In this document: positions 1 through 7,210 of the stretch, piece by piece | Layout: every line of letters starts with the position of its first letter | How positions within the stretch are numbered: the stretch's first letter is position 1 | Assembly (NCBI RefSeq): GCF_000286955.2 | Contig: NZ_AJYK02000058.1 | Span: 1-64,000 of the forward strand | Length of the DNA: 64,000 bases | Direction: 5' to 3' | Origin: Vibrio rumoiensis 1S-45 | Lineage (GTDB): Bacteria; Pseudomonadota; Gammaproteobacteria; Enterobacterales; Vibrionaceae | Program-made: the position numbers and the translations under genes | Notes under the pieces: model-generated | Database searches by the model: none | What the model saw: the letters and a program-made list of their open reading frames with translations, nothing else | What the model was told of the DNA's origin: nothing

Positions 1-57
1 CTCGTGCCTCGTTTCTGGGATGACGAGCTGAGAGTAGCTAAAATGTTGGGTCACTAA
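1..57 (+). CDS. possible 3' end of an upstream gene (partial)
   Basis: Frame 1 is open from the window edge and encodes 18 residues ending in RVAKMLGH before a TAA; the other two forward frames stop earlier. The peptide looks protein-like but is too short to recognise. It would be convergent with the next gene. It could equally be non-coding. Confidence 0.3.
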   Translation, partial: LVPRFWDDELRVAKMLGH

Positions 58-78
58 GTCATTTAGTGCAAACAAGCT

Positions 79-717
79 TTAAGCCTCATTCGCCAACTTT
101 TCAGAACCAATACAATGACAGCCTCGTTTGGATTCTATAGCCGAATCAAGCAAGGCTTTTGCAATATTTTCCGCAGGGCTAATGCGCCAGCGCTTCGGTA
201 ATATTGGTTGAAACAGAGTTAAACCCAGCGCCAGCGCGCGCTCACCCAATCGAAATTCATCACGCGTTCCACCAATCAAACCGGGCTGTACAAAGGTTAA
301 TGAATGGAAGCCAATACGTTGTAAATCTTGTTCCAATTCATCTTTCACTTGGTTATAGAAAACCTTTGATTGCGCATTAGCACCCATTGCAGAATTAAGC
401 ACATAAGTGGGTGTTTGGTGTTGATACGCTAAACGTGCCACCATGAGTGGGTAATCATGATCCACACGTTTAAACGCGTCTTTAGAACCTGCGGTTTTAA
501 TGGTGGTGCCTAAGGTGCAGATCACGGCATCCGCTTGCCACCATATTTGGCTTTCTGGTAGGTCATCAAAATCTACAATAGGCGATATTAGTTTCGAATG
601 AACCGGTAATGTGCGACGAATCGGCGCCACCACCGAAGTAATGCGAGGATCCTTGAGTGCCAGTTCCAAAACATGGCGACCGACTAATCCGGTTGCGCCT
701 ACAAGCAATAATTTCAT
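79..717 (-). CDS. NAD(P)-binding Rossmann-fold protein (atypical SDR / epimerase-like)
   Basis: This 212-residue protein opens with the nucleotide-binding glycine motif GATGLVGRHV (residues 7-16). It has CTLGTTIKTAGS near residue 70 and an NSAMGANAQSKVFYNQVKDELE segment around 108-130, in which the S..(10)..Y..K spacing resembles the SDR catalytic residues. This is the HTATIP2/NmrA-like class of small atypical SDRs, usually annotated as NAD-dependent epimerase or oxidoreductase; the substrate is unknown. The ATG at 717 has a GGAG upstream in the mRNA. It stands alone, with no operon partner. Family assignment is good and function open. Confidence 0.8.
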   Translation of the reverse strand: MKLLLVGATGLVGRHVLELALKDPRITSVVAPIRRTLPVHSKLISPIVDFDDLPESQIWWQADAVICTLGTTIKTAGSKDAFKRVDHDYPLMVARLAYQHQTPTYVLNSAMGANAQSKVFYNQVKDELEQDLQRIGFHSLTFVQPGLIGGTRDEFRLGERALALGLTLFQPILPKRWRISPAENIAKALLDSAIESKRGCHCIGSEKLANEA

Positions 718-891
718 TTATTTTCCGCTCCGCAATGTTGTTTCGTTTTGGCTATTTATCTTAAGTGCGAGTGTTTAAGGTGATGACTCTAGTGCAATGT
801 TTAGTGCTGATGAGTGTATCGAGCTATGGTTTGATTAACAAATCGTTGTGCTGAAATTTCACATCGATTATTATTCATTCATCACTTCTTT

Positions 892-1024
892 AGGAGACTA
901 CGCCACGATGAATAACTAATGCCTGTAACGAATTTTTCTTTTTAATTTCGAACTACAGGGTTAGTAGGCGTAGTGTTTGCCAAATTACCTTTAATAACCA
1001 ATCATTTCTCTGAATCGATTGGTT
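892..1024 (+). promoter_or_regulatory. structured mRNA leader with possible attenuator, upstream of the ABC-F gene
   Basis: Bases 897-974 fold on paper into one long hairpin. ACTACGCC (897-904) pairs with GGCGTAGT (967-974), ACTAA (915-919) with TTAGT (961-965), CCTGTA (922-927) with TACAGG (954-959), and CGAA (929-932) with TTCG (947-950). The 5' arm carries a 10-base bulge (905-914) holding the ATG of a three-codon ORF (908-919, M-N-N-stop) with AGGAG at 892-896. A second hairpin follows: AACCAATC (996-1003) with GATTGGTT (1017-1024), then TTATTT. This resembles a leader-peptide attenuator or a small riboswitch. I do not recognise the class, and transcription is unproven. Confidence 0.45.
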
Positions 1025-1129
1025 TATTTAAAATCCGCTTTATCTTTCTGATTTATATTTATTTTCATATAAGAAAGTAAGCACCATCCGGCCATTATTA
1101 CGTCTTATGTCCCTGAACTAGGAGGCATA

Positions 1130-1819
1130 ATGCCAGCAATAATCATCTCAAATTTATCTTATCAACTGGATAACGGTACGACCTTATTCAACAACTTATC
1201 CGTGAGTTTAACGGAGCATCGCACCGGTTTAGTCGGGCGCAATGGTTCGGGGAAATCGATATTAGCAAGCTTGTTCACCAAGGATCTTGTGCTCACCCAA
1301 GGTGAGGTGGTGTTGAATGGGAAGGTTGCTATTTATCGTCAAATTCCGTCTAACCTCTTGCATGAAAGCACCACTATTGCCGAGTTTTTGCAAGTTGATG
1401 GGATCCTAAGTGCGCTTGATCATATTGAGCAAGGCAGCTGCGATCTTAAATGGTTCGAATTGGTTGGCGAGCGCTGGCGATTAAGGCGTGAGCTAGAAGC
1501 ACAACTCATTCAATTAGGGTTACCAAGCGATCCGAATATGGCTTGCGCTTTACTCAGTGGTGGGCAACTGGCGAGGTTGCAGCTATGGCAGTTATTTCAA
1601 TCCAATGCTGATGTGTTGATTTTAGATGAACCATCGAATCATTTGGATAGACAAGCAAAGCAATGGTTAATGGATGAACCCGATAATCACTTGGATTTAT
1701 CGTCTAAAGCCTTACTGGCTAATGCGTTGTATCACTATCAAGGTGCGTTCATTTTGGTGAGTCACGATGAAGAATTTGTCCACGAATCCGGTATTAACCG
1801 TGTTCTTTCATTAGATTAA
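1130..1819 (+). CDS. ABC-F family ATPase reduced to one chimeric nucleotide-binding domain by an internal deletion
   Basis: ABC-F proteins are soluble ribosome-associated ATPases with two NBDs, about 500-550 residues long; this one has 229. It carries Walker A GRNGSGKS (about 37-44), an NBD1-type linker and signature LSGGQLARLQL (about 143-153), and Walker B LILDEPSNHLD (about 164-174). Twelve residues later a second DEPDNHLD appears, leading into an NBD2-type ending FILVSHDEEF. The simplest reading is an in-frame deletion of about 300 codons between the two similar Walker B regions. One complete set of ATPase motifs remains. The RBS is strong (AGGAGG 7 bases before ATG). An AAA NTPase gene follows 15 bases downstream. 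Whether it still works is unknown. Confidence 0.8.
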   Translation: MPAIIISNLSYQLDNGTTLFNNLSVSLTEHRTGLVGRNGSGKSILASLFTKDLVLTQGEVVLNGKVAIYRQIPSNLLHESTTIAEFLQVDGILSALDHIEQGSCDLKWFELVGERWRLRRELEAQLIQLGLPSDPNMACALLSGGQLARLQLWQLFQSNADVLILDEPSNHLDRQAKQWLMDEPDNHLDLSSKALLANALYHYQGAFILVSHDEEFVHESGINRVLSLD

Positions 1820-1834
1820 TATAAAGAAAACGTT

Positions 1835-2386
1835 ATGAATCAATCTCAATTATATGTATTTACAGGCGGGCCGGGTTCTGGCAAAACCTCTGTGCTTAAC
1901 GCGTTGGAAAAGTTAGGTTATCACTGTGCGCCAGAGGTGGGGCGCGCGATTATTCAATCACAAGTGGAATCGGGGGGTAATGCACTGCCTTGGCGCGATA
2001 AAGTAGCCTTTCGTGATGCGATGTTTGCTCAAGATAAGCAGTTGCATCAGCAATATAGCAAGTTGGGTGAAATCGTGTTTTTTGATCGCAGTATTGTGGA
2101 TACTCTTGGTTATTCGGCGTTAGAACACTTAACGGTAAGCACTGAATTTCTTGCAACGTGTAGGGCGTATCAATACGCAAAAAGTGTCTTTCTCTTTCCA
2201 CCTTGGGAAGCTATTTTCACCAATGATAGAGAGCGAAAACAAGACTTTAAAGAAGCCGTTGCCACCTATGAGATCATGAAAAAGACTTATCATAGTCTTG
2301 GGTATCACTTAATAGAAGTGCCACTGTTACCGGTTGAAGAGAGAGTTGAGTTTATATTGTCGAAGTTATCGTTTCAGTGTAATTAA
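1835..2386 (+). CDS. AAA_28-type P-loop NTPase
   Basis: A 183-residue protein with Walker A TGGPGSGKTS at residues 10-19, a Walker B-like stretch EIVFFDRSIVDTLGY around residue 80, and ERKQDF near residue 133, the layout of the small AAA_28 (PF13521) ATPases related to nucleoside and thymidylate kinases. The cellular role is not known. It follows the ABC-F remnant after 15 bases, so the two are probably cotranscribed. Its stop overlaps that of the convergent LuxR-type regulator by 4 bases. The RBS (AAAGAAAA) is weak, suggesting coupling to upstream translation. Confidence 0.75.
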   Translation: MNQSQLYVFTGGPGSGKTSVLNALEKLGYHCAPEVGRAIIQSQVESGGNALPWRDKVAFRDAMFAQDKQLHQQYSKLGEIVFFDRSIVDTLGYSALEHLTVSTEFLATCRAYQYAKSVFLFPPWEAIFTNDRERKQDFKEAVATYEIMKKTYHSLGYHLIEVPLLPVEERVEFILSKLSFQCN

Positions 2387-3183
2387 TTCGTTTTTTCTAG
2401 GCTCAACAAATAATTTTTTAGGTTAACACTTCGATTGGTAATCCCCAGTTTGTTTCTTAAGCTGTTCCTATGGTTTTCTACGGTTTTTTTAGCGATATTC
2501 AATGTGTTAGCAATTTCTTGACTCGACATACCACCACGGATAAATTCAGCTACTTGCAATTCAGAAGGGGTTAATACTTGCAGTAAAGCACTGTTCATTG
2601 TGGAGTTATCGTGCAGTAGGTTTTCCATGTTGGATTTGACGATTTCTAAACACATTTTGAGCATAGGATCTTGGATCTGCTGTAAGCGTTTTTCAACTTC
2701 TGGCAGATGAGTCTGCTTGATTTCTCGTTGTAAATGCTCTGGAAAATGATTTTCTGAAGCCGTGGATAAAATCGTGAGTGAGTCTGCTAACTCATTGATG
2801 ATTTTATAATCTTGATCGATAGAAGAAAGTTTGGTTTCCGGTTGAGCGGTATCAAGAGATTGAATTGCTAAGCAATAGGTGGTTTGACCTGCATCACTAG
2901 GCAGAGAAATCATTTCAAATCTTAGGTTGGCAACGGAAAAATGGGTTGCAGTCGATGGATGAAGAATAAAACCACGAACCAGTTCGAGATTGTGCTGACC
3001 AATTAAGAAAATTAAATCATCTAATTTATTTAAACTGAGATTGGCTACTGGATAGTTACTGTCGATGACACTTTCACTTTGGTCAAAGGCAATAAAGTAA
3101 ATGGCATGATGTGACAGTAACTGACGATAAGTTGCTGATGATAGCTGTGACAATATCCCCACCTTTATCCCTGTTGGAGCCAT
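2383..3183 (-). CDS. LuxR/NarL-type transcriptional regulator of the adjacent sugar operon
   Basis: The 266-residue protein ends in a classic GerE/LuxR helix-turn-helix (about 205-262): LTPSELQVAEFI, then SQEIANTLNIAKKTVENHR. The N-terminal 130 residues are not a receiver domain, since no conserved Asp/Lys pattern is visible; they look PAS- or sensor-like, followed by a helical linker. It is therefore probably ligand-responsive rather than phosphorelay-driven. It is transcribed divergently from the sugar ABC transporter/GH3 operon, and TACCTAT-like heptamers, the sort of site NarL-family HTHs bind, flank both promoters. I infer control of that operon plus autoregulation. The sign of control is not known. 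Confidence 0.85.
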   Translation of the reverse strand: MAPTGIKVGILSQLSSATYRQLLSHHAIYFIAFDQSESVIDSNYPVANLSLNKLDDLIFLIGQHNLELVRGFILHPSTATHFSVANLRFEMISLPSDAGQTTYCLAIQSLDTAQPETKLSSIDQDYKIINELADSLTILSTASENHFPEHLQREIKQTHLPEVEKRLQQIQDPMLKMCLEIVKSNMENLLHDNSTMNSALLQVLTPSELQVAEFIRGGMSSQEIANTLNIAKKTVENHRNSLRNKLGITNRSVNLKNYLLSLEKTN

Positions 3184-3210
3184 ACCTTAGAGTTTGGCGC
3201 ATAAATGACG

Positions 3211-3258
3211 CACCTATAATATCGTTATTTTACCTATTTAACACCTATAAATACCTAT
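3211..3258 (+). promoter_or_regulatory. phased heptamer repeats next to the LuxR-type regulator promoter
   Basis: Four same-strand heptamers: CACCTAT 3211-3217, TACCTAT 3231-3237, CACCTAT 3242-3248 and TACCTAT 3252-3258. Starts are 20, 11 and 10 bases apart, so they fall on roughly one face of the helix. The cluster lies 28-75 bases upstream of the regulator's start codon. TACCTAT fits the NarL-family heptamer TACYYMT. The inferred role is autoregulation. Confidence 0.5.
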
Positions 3259-3386
3259 GAACTCAAATCAGGATGATGAGAGCGACTCAATACCGATCTT
3301 TTAGTGCCTCATTAAAAGAAAGTGGCGGCTTATTTATGTGTTTTCATTATGTTTTAGCCCAAAAAATAAACAGGTCTTATTGATAA

Positions 3387-3402
3387 TGCGAGTTAGATCA
3401 AA
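3387..3402 (+). promoter_or_regulatory. possible CRP site before the sugar operon
   Basis: TGCGA-GTTAGA-TCAAA matches 8 of 10 half-site bases of the CRP consensus TGTGA-N6-TCACA. It lies about 80 bases upstream of the binding-protein gene, where catabolite activation of a sugar operon would be expected. Single sites of this quality occur by chance. Confidence 0.3.
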
Positions 3403-3419
3403 AAAAGACATTCGCTAAA

Positions 3420-3460
3420 TACCTATGTAATGCCTATATTAATACTCACATAATACCTAA
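3420..3460 (+). promoter_or_regulatory. phased heptamer repeats directly before the sugar ABC/GH3 operon
   Basis: Four same-strand heptamers: TACCTAT 3420-3426, TGCCTAT 3431-3437, TACTCAC 3443-3449 and TACCTAA 3454-3460. Starts are 11, 12 and 11 bases apart. The last one ends two bases before the Shine-Dalgarno GAGGA (3462-3466). They match the repeats next to the divergent regulator gene and are probably its operators. Sitting so close to the RBS, they would overlap the core promoter or the start of the transcript, which fits repression better than activation. Confidence 0.5.
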
Positions 3461-3473
3461 TGAGGACATGAGT

Positions 3474-4556
3474 ATGAGTGTTACCAAGATATTACATAAA
3501 AGCCGAGTATGGACTTTTGCGCTACTGGCGATGGGGTGTTCATCATTAGTACAAGCGAGTAATGAAACAAAAGGGCCTAATGGAGAGCAAGCGATCCCTT
3601 ATACGCAAGTGTCATTGACTCAAGAGCAGCAAGATCAAGTGAAGTCGAAAAATTATACTGCAGCCATTTTGATGCACAGTACTTCGGATTGGTCGAACGC
3701 TTTAGTGGCTGGCGCGAAAGATCTTTTCAGCAGTTTGAATGTAGAGGTTGTGGCCGTCACTGATGCTGAGTTTGACGCAAATAAACAAAAAACCGATGTT
3801 GAAACCATTATGGCGATGAAGCCCGACATTTTAATCGCTTTGGTGGTGGATCCGGTTTCTGGCGCTGCCGCATTTAGGCCAGCGGTAGAGCAAGGGAGTA
3901 AATTAGTGTTGATCAGCAACTTACCAACAGGGTTTGTTCACGGTAAAGATTACGCTGGCATTGTCACCGATGACCTTTTCGAAATGGGAAAAATTGCGGC
4001 AGATTTGATTGCAGATGCAGTGGGACCAAAAGGAAAAATTGGCTTTATTTATCATGATGCTAGCTACTATGTGACCAATCAACGTGATCAAGCGGTGCTT
4101 ACCAATCTTAAAAACAATTATCCAGAGATTGAAATTGTGGCACAGCGTGGCATCGCCAATGCCAATGATGGTGAAGCGATTTCCTCTGCCTTAATTACTC
4201 AATATCCAGATATTAATGCGATTTATGCCCCGTGGGACAGCATTGCAGAAGGTGTGGTATCCGCCACTCGAGCGGCTGGGCGTAAAGATATTAAAGTGGT
4301 AACGATGGATTTAGGAGCAGCGAATGCGCTGGATATGGCAAAAGGGCGTAACGTTGCTGGCATTGTGACTGATTTACCTTATGACCTTGGGCAAACCTTG
4401 GCTCGAATGGGGGCATTATCAAAATTAGGGGTTGATATCCCGGCGTTTGTCACCGTGAGCGCAAGTGGAGTGACTAGAGATAACTTGGCGAGCGCGTGGC
4501 AAAAAGCATTACGCCGTGAAGCACCTAGCTCAGTGGTAAAAGCATTAGCTAAGTAA
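3474..4556 (+). CDS. periplasmic sugar-binding protein of an ABC transporter
   Basis: About 360 residues with a Sec signal peptide (hydrophobic core around 15-28, probable cleavage after LVQA) and a Peripla_BP_4-type fold of the ribose/galactose-binding class: AAILMHSTSDWSNALVAGA near residue 65, DILIALVVDP near 120 and AGIVTDDLFEMGKIAA near 160. It captures the sugar for the ATPase and permease encoded next. The ligand cannot be read from sequence; the linked GH3 enzyme suggests an oligosaccharide or glycoside. ATG 3474 is preferred to 3468 because GAGGA sits seven bases before it. A hairpin separates it from the ATPase gene. Confidence 0.85.
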   Translation: MSVTKILHKSRVWTFALLAMGCSSLVQASNETKGPNGEQAIPYTQVSLTQEQQDQVKSKNYTAAILMHSTSDWSNALVAGAKDLFSSLNVEVVAVTDAEFDANKQKTDVETIMAMKPDILIALVVDPVSGAAAFRPAVEQGSKLVLISNLPTGFVHGKDYAGIVTDDLFEMGKIAADLIADAVGPKGKIGFIYHDASYYVTNQRDQAVLTNLKNNYPEIEIVAQRGIANANDGEAISSALITQYPDINAIYAPWDSIAEGVVSATRAAGRKDIKVVTMDLGAANALDMAKGRNVAGIVTDLPYDLGQTLARMGALSKLGVDIPAFVTVSASGVTRDNLASAWQKALRREAPSSVVKALAK

Positions 4557-4579
4557 ACAATGGGCTAAGTCGCTCATAA

Positions 4580-4658
4580 ACTAACCGTGATAAACAGAAT
4601 AAAACGGTTAGTGATTAAGGGCAATGCGGCTTTTCATTATGGAAGGCAGCATTGACCC
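4580..4658 (+). promoter_or_regulatory. intercistronic hairpins after the sugar-binding-protein gene
   Basis: ACTAACCGT (4580-4588) pairs perfectly with ACGGTTAGT (4604-4612). A second stem, GGGCAATGC (4619-4627) with GCATTGACCC (4649-4658), has one bulged base. Neither is followed by a U-run, so they look like 3'-end-protecting or attenuating structures that keep the binding protein more abundant than the ATPase. The mglB-mglA junction in this window has a comparable hairpin. Confidence 0.5.
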
Positions 4659-4683
4659 AAACAGATTCAATAGGGATTGAGGT

Positions 4684-6168
4684 ATGGATACTCTAGCAAT
4701 CGAAGTCAGAAAAATTAAGAAAGGATTTGATGGTAACCCGGTATTAAAAGATGTGAACTTTACGCTTAAAGCTGGCGAAGTACATGCCTTAGTCGGACAA
4801 AATGGTGCGGGAAAATCAACCTTGGTGAAACTGATCAATGGTTATCATCAACGTGATGGTGGTGATATTAAAGTATTCGGCAAGGCCAGTCGGTTTGCTA
4901 GCCCTAAACAAGCTCAGTTGGAAGGAATATCGATGGTTTATCAAGATTTAAGCCTGATCCCGAGCTTAAGCGTTGCAGATAATATTTTTCTAACCGAACA
5001 ATCGAAAAAATCGGCGCTGATTTCTAATCGAGAAAGAGTTAAACGGGCTAAGCCATTCCTCGATATGTTAGATGTGGATATTTCTCCAAGCCAAAAAGTA
5101 GAGACATTAAGTGTCGGTGAGCAGCAATTTATTGAGATTGCTAAAGCGCTGGCAATGAACGCTAAAGTTTTAGTGTTAGATGAACCGACCGCATCGCTTT
5201 CAAATAATGAAATCAATGATTTGTTTAAAGTGATCACAACCTTAAAAGAGAAAGGCATCTCGATTATTTATATCACGCATTACCTCAGTGACATTATGAG
5301 GATTTGTGATGCTGTGACGGTGTTGAGAGATGGCTACACCGTGTTAGAAACTCAAACCAAAAATACGACCATAGATGAATTGGTTGAAGCCATGTTGGGC
5401 AATAAAACCAGCACCAATTTAACGTGGGAAAGGCAAGCATTAGCTAATGAGCAAGTGCCTTTGCTAGAACTTCAAAATGTCAGTACAGCTGAACTGGATA
5501 ATGTGTCTTTAACGGTCATGCCAGGCCAGGTGGTAGGTTTAGCGGGGTTGTTAGGGAGTGGTCGGACAGAAATTTTGGAAGCCATTTATGGACTAACGCC
5601 ATTAACCAAAGGAAAACTCTTGGTAAATGGCAAAGAAGTGAAAATATCGTCTCCTCGGCACGCCATCGAAACCGGTATCAATATGGTTCCGGAGGATCGT
5701 CGTTCTCAAGGTTTGGTATTGGATTTTTCAGTGGAAGATAATGTGTTAATGGCCTCTTTTGACCGTATATCCCGCTCGATGGTTTTGGACAAATCTAAGG
5801 GGCAATTGATCGTTGAAAATGCCATTAAAAAGTTGGGCGTGAAAACCACTGGTGCTTCTCAGTCGGTACGCTTTTTATCGGGGGGGAATCAGCAAAAAGT
5901 GGTCATAGGTAAGTGTTTATCTACCGATGCCAAAATTTTGTTGTTAGACGACCCAACCTTCGGCATTGATATTAATGCGAAATACGAAATTATGAAAATT
6001 GTGAATCAATATGTCGCTCAAGGTAATGGTGTCATTTTTGTTTCCAGTGAATATGCGGAAGTGGGCAGTTTCTGCGATGTCATTTATGTCGTCAATAAAG
6101 GCAGAATTGTTAACCACTATAGTGGACAGAGAATGACAGAAGACCAATTACTAGCCGCGGTGCAATAA
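4684..6168 (+). CDS. sugar ABC transporter ATPase with two NBDs (MglA/RbsA-like)
   Basis: 494 residues with tandem ABC domains. NBD1 has Walker A GQNGAGKST (about 38-46), signature LSVGEQQFIEIAKAL and Walker B VLVLDEPTASLS. NBD2 has the degenerate Walker A GLLGSGRTE usual in this subfamily, signature [12 protein letters not shown] and LLLDDPTFGIDI. In NBD2 the residue after the Walker B Asp is Asp instead of the expected Glu (LLLDDP; MglA in this window has LMLDEP). It powers uptake by the permease encoded 10 bases downstream. It is about 30% similar by eye to the MglA copy here, so it is a paralogue for a different sugar. Confidence 0.88.
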   Translation: MDTLAIEVRKIKKGFDGNPVLKDVNFTLKAGEVHALVGQNGAGKSTLVKLINGYHQRDGGDIKVFGKASRFASPKQAQLEGISMVYQDLSLIPSLSVADNIFLTEQSKKSALISNRERVKRAKPFLDMLDVDISPSQKVETLSVGEQQFIEIAKALAMNAKVLVLDEPTASLSNNEINDLFKVITTLKEKGISIIYITHYLSDIMRICDAVTVLRDGYTVLETQTKNTTIDELVEAMLGNKTSTNLTWERQALANEQVPLLELQNVSTAELDNVSLTVMPGQVVGLAGLLGSGRTEILEAIYGLTPLTKGKLLVNGKEVKISSPRHAIETGINMVPEDRRSQGLVLDFSVEDNVLMASFDRISRSMVLDKSKGQLIVENAIKKLGVKTTGASQSVRFLSGGNQQKVVIGKCLSTDAKILLLDDPTFGIDINAKYEIMKIVNQYVAQGNGVIFVSSEYAEVGSFCDVIYVVNKGRIVNHYSGQRMTEDQLLAAVQ

Positions 6169-6178
6169 AAAGGAATTT

Positions 6179-7174
6179 ATGATGAATGAGAAAACGCTGG
6201 CGACACCAAAAGCCCCTAAATCAAATGCACCAAAAATACAGTGGCGAGATTATATTATCTACTTTGTTTTTATTGGTATTTTTGTCTTTTTTTCCATCAT
6301 GCTGCACGACAAAGGATTCTTATCCTCGGTCAATTTGATGAACATTGCTCGTCAAACCGCAACTATCGCCATTATGGCTGTGGGAATGACGTTTGTGCTC
6401 AGCGCCGCTGAAATTGATTTGTCGTTCGGCGCAACCGTAGCACTTGCCGCGATTGTGTCAGCATTAACGTTACAAGAAACCGATAGCATCTTACTCGCGG
6501 TATCTGCGGCGTTGGCAGTAGGCACCATGATTGGTTTCATTAATGGTATCTTCGTAACTCAGGTTGGTATTCCATCCTTCTTAGTAACACTTGGCACTAC
6601 GGGGATCATCACCGGTATTGCTCGTTGGTCAACCTCACTTCAATCCATTCCAATTGATAATGATACTTATGCTTTTATCTTCGGTTCGGGGGATATTGGT
6701 CCTTTTTCTATCCTATTTGTTTGGGCGTTAGTGGTGACGGTGATTGGTGCCTTTATTTTGCGTAATACTACCTTCGGTAAACACGTATTAGCTACAGGAG
6801 GCAATAAAGTTTCAGCGATGTATTCCGGCATTAATATCAATCGAATTAAATTGTATGTGTTGATGCTGAATGGTTTTTTAGCTGCTCTTGCAGGGATCTT
6901 GTATTCCGGTCGTTTATACAGCGCTCGTTATACCTTAGGTGAAAATGATCTGATGTTGGTCATTGCAGCGGTGATCATCGGTGGTACGAATTTATTTGGT
7001 GGTCGTGGCACGGTCGTTGGTTCAGTGATTGGTGCGTTGATCATGGGAATGGTGAATAACGGATTATTACTGATGGGACTAAATGTGGATCAACAATTGA
7101 TTCTACGCGGCATCATCGTGATTGTTGCGGTGACCTTTACCATGGGACAAATCCGTCAGTTACGCAAAAAGTAA
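6179..7174 (+). CDS. sugar ABC transporter permease (BPD_transp_2 family)
   Basis: 331 residues, about nine hydrophobic segments and a cytoplasmic basic N-terminus. The conserved segment GKHVLATGGNKVSAMYSGI (about 200-218), carrying the ABC-permease EAA-like loop, and IGGTNLFGGRGTVVGS near 267-282 identify the RbsC/MglC permease family. It forms the membrane channel, probably as a homodimer, with the double ATPase encoded upstream. AAGGAA sits just before the start; ATG 6182 is equally possible. The GH3 gene follows about 36 bases downstream. Confidence 0.88.
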   Translation: MMNEKTLATPKAPKSNAPKIQWRDYIIYFVFIGIFVFFSIMLHDKGFLSSVNLMNIARQTATIAIMAVGMTFVLSAAEIDLSFGATVALAAIVSALTLQETDSILLAVSAALAVGTMIGFINGIFVTQVGIPSFLVTLGTTGIITGIARWSTSLQSIPIDNDTYAFIFGSGDIGPFSILFVWALVVTVIGAFILRNTTFGKHVLATGGNKVSAMYSGININRIKLYVLMLNGFLAALAGILYSGRLYSARYTLGENDLMLVIAAVIIGGTNLFGGRGTVVGSVIGALIMGMVNNGLLLMGLNVDQQLILRGIIVIVAVTFTMGQIRQLRKK

Positions 7175-7210
7175 TGTATCTAAATAGTGATGGGAAATAG
7201 GACGAAAGTT

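Noticed and set aside
892-974. Leader hairpin considered as an integron attC site
   Set aside because: It lacks the terminal RYYYAAC/GTTRRRY boxes and the paired L boxes, and no cassette array or integrase is present.
3466-3473. ATG at 3468 as start of the sugar-binding protein
   Set aside because: It lies one base after the Shine-Dalgarno; ATG 3474 has proper spacing and still encodes the full signal peptide.
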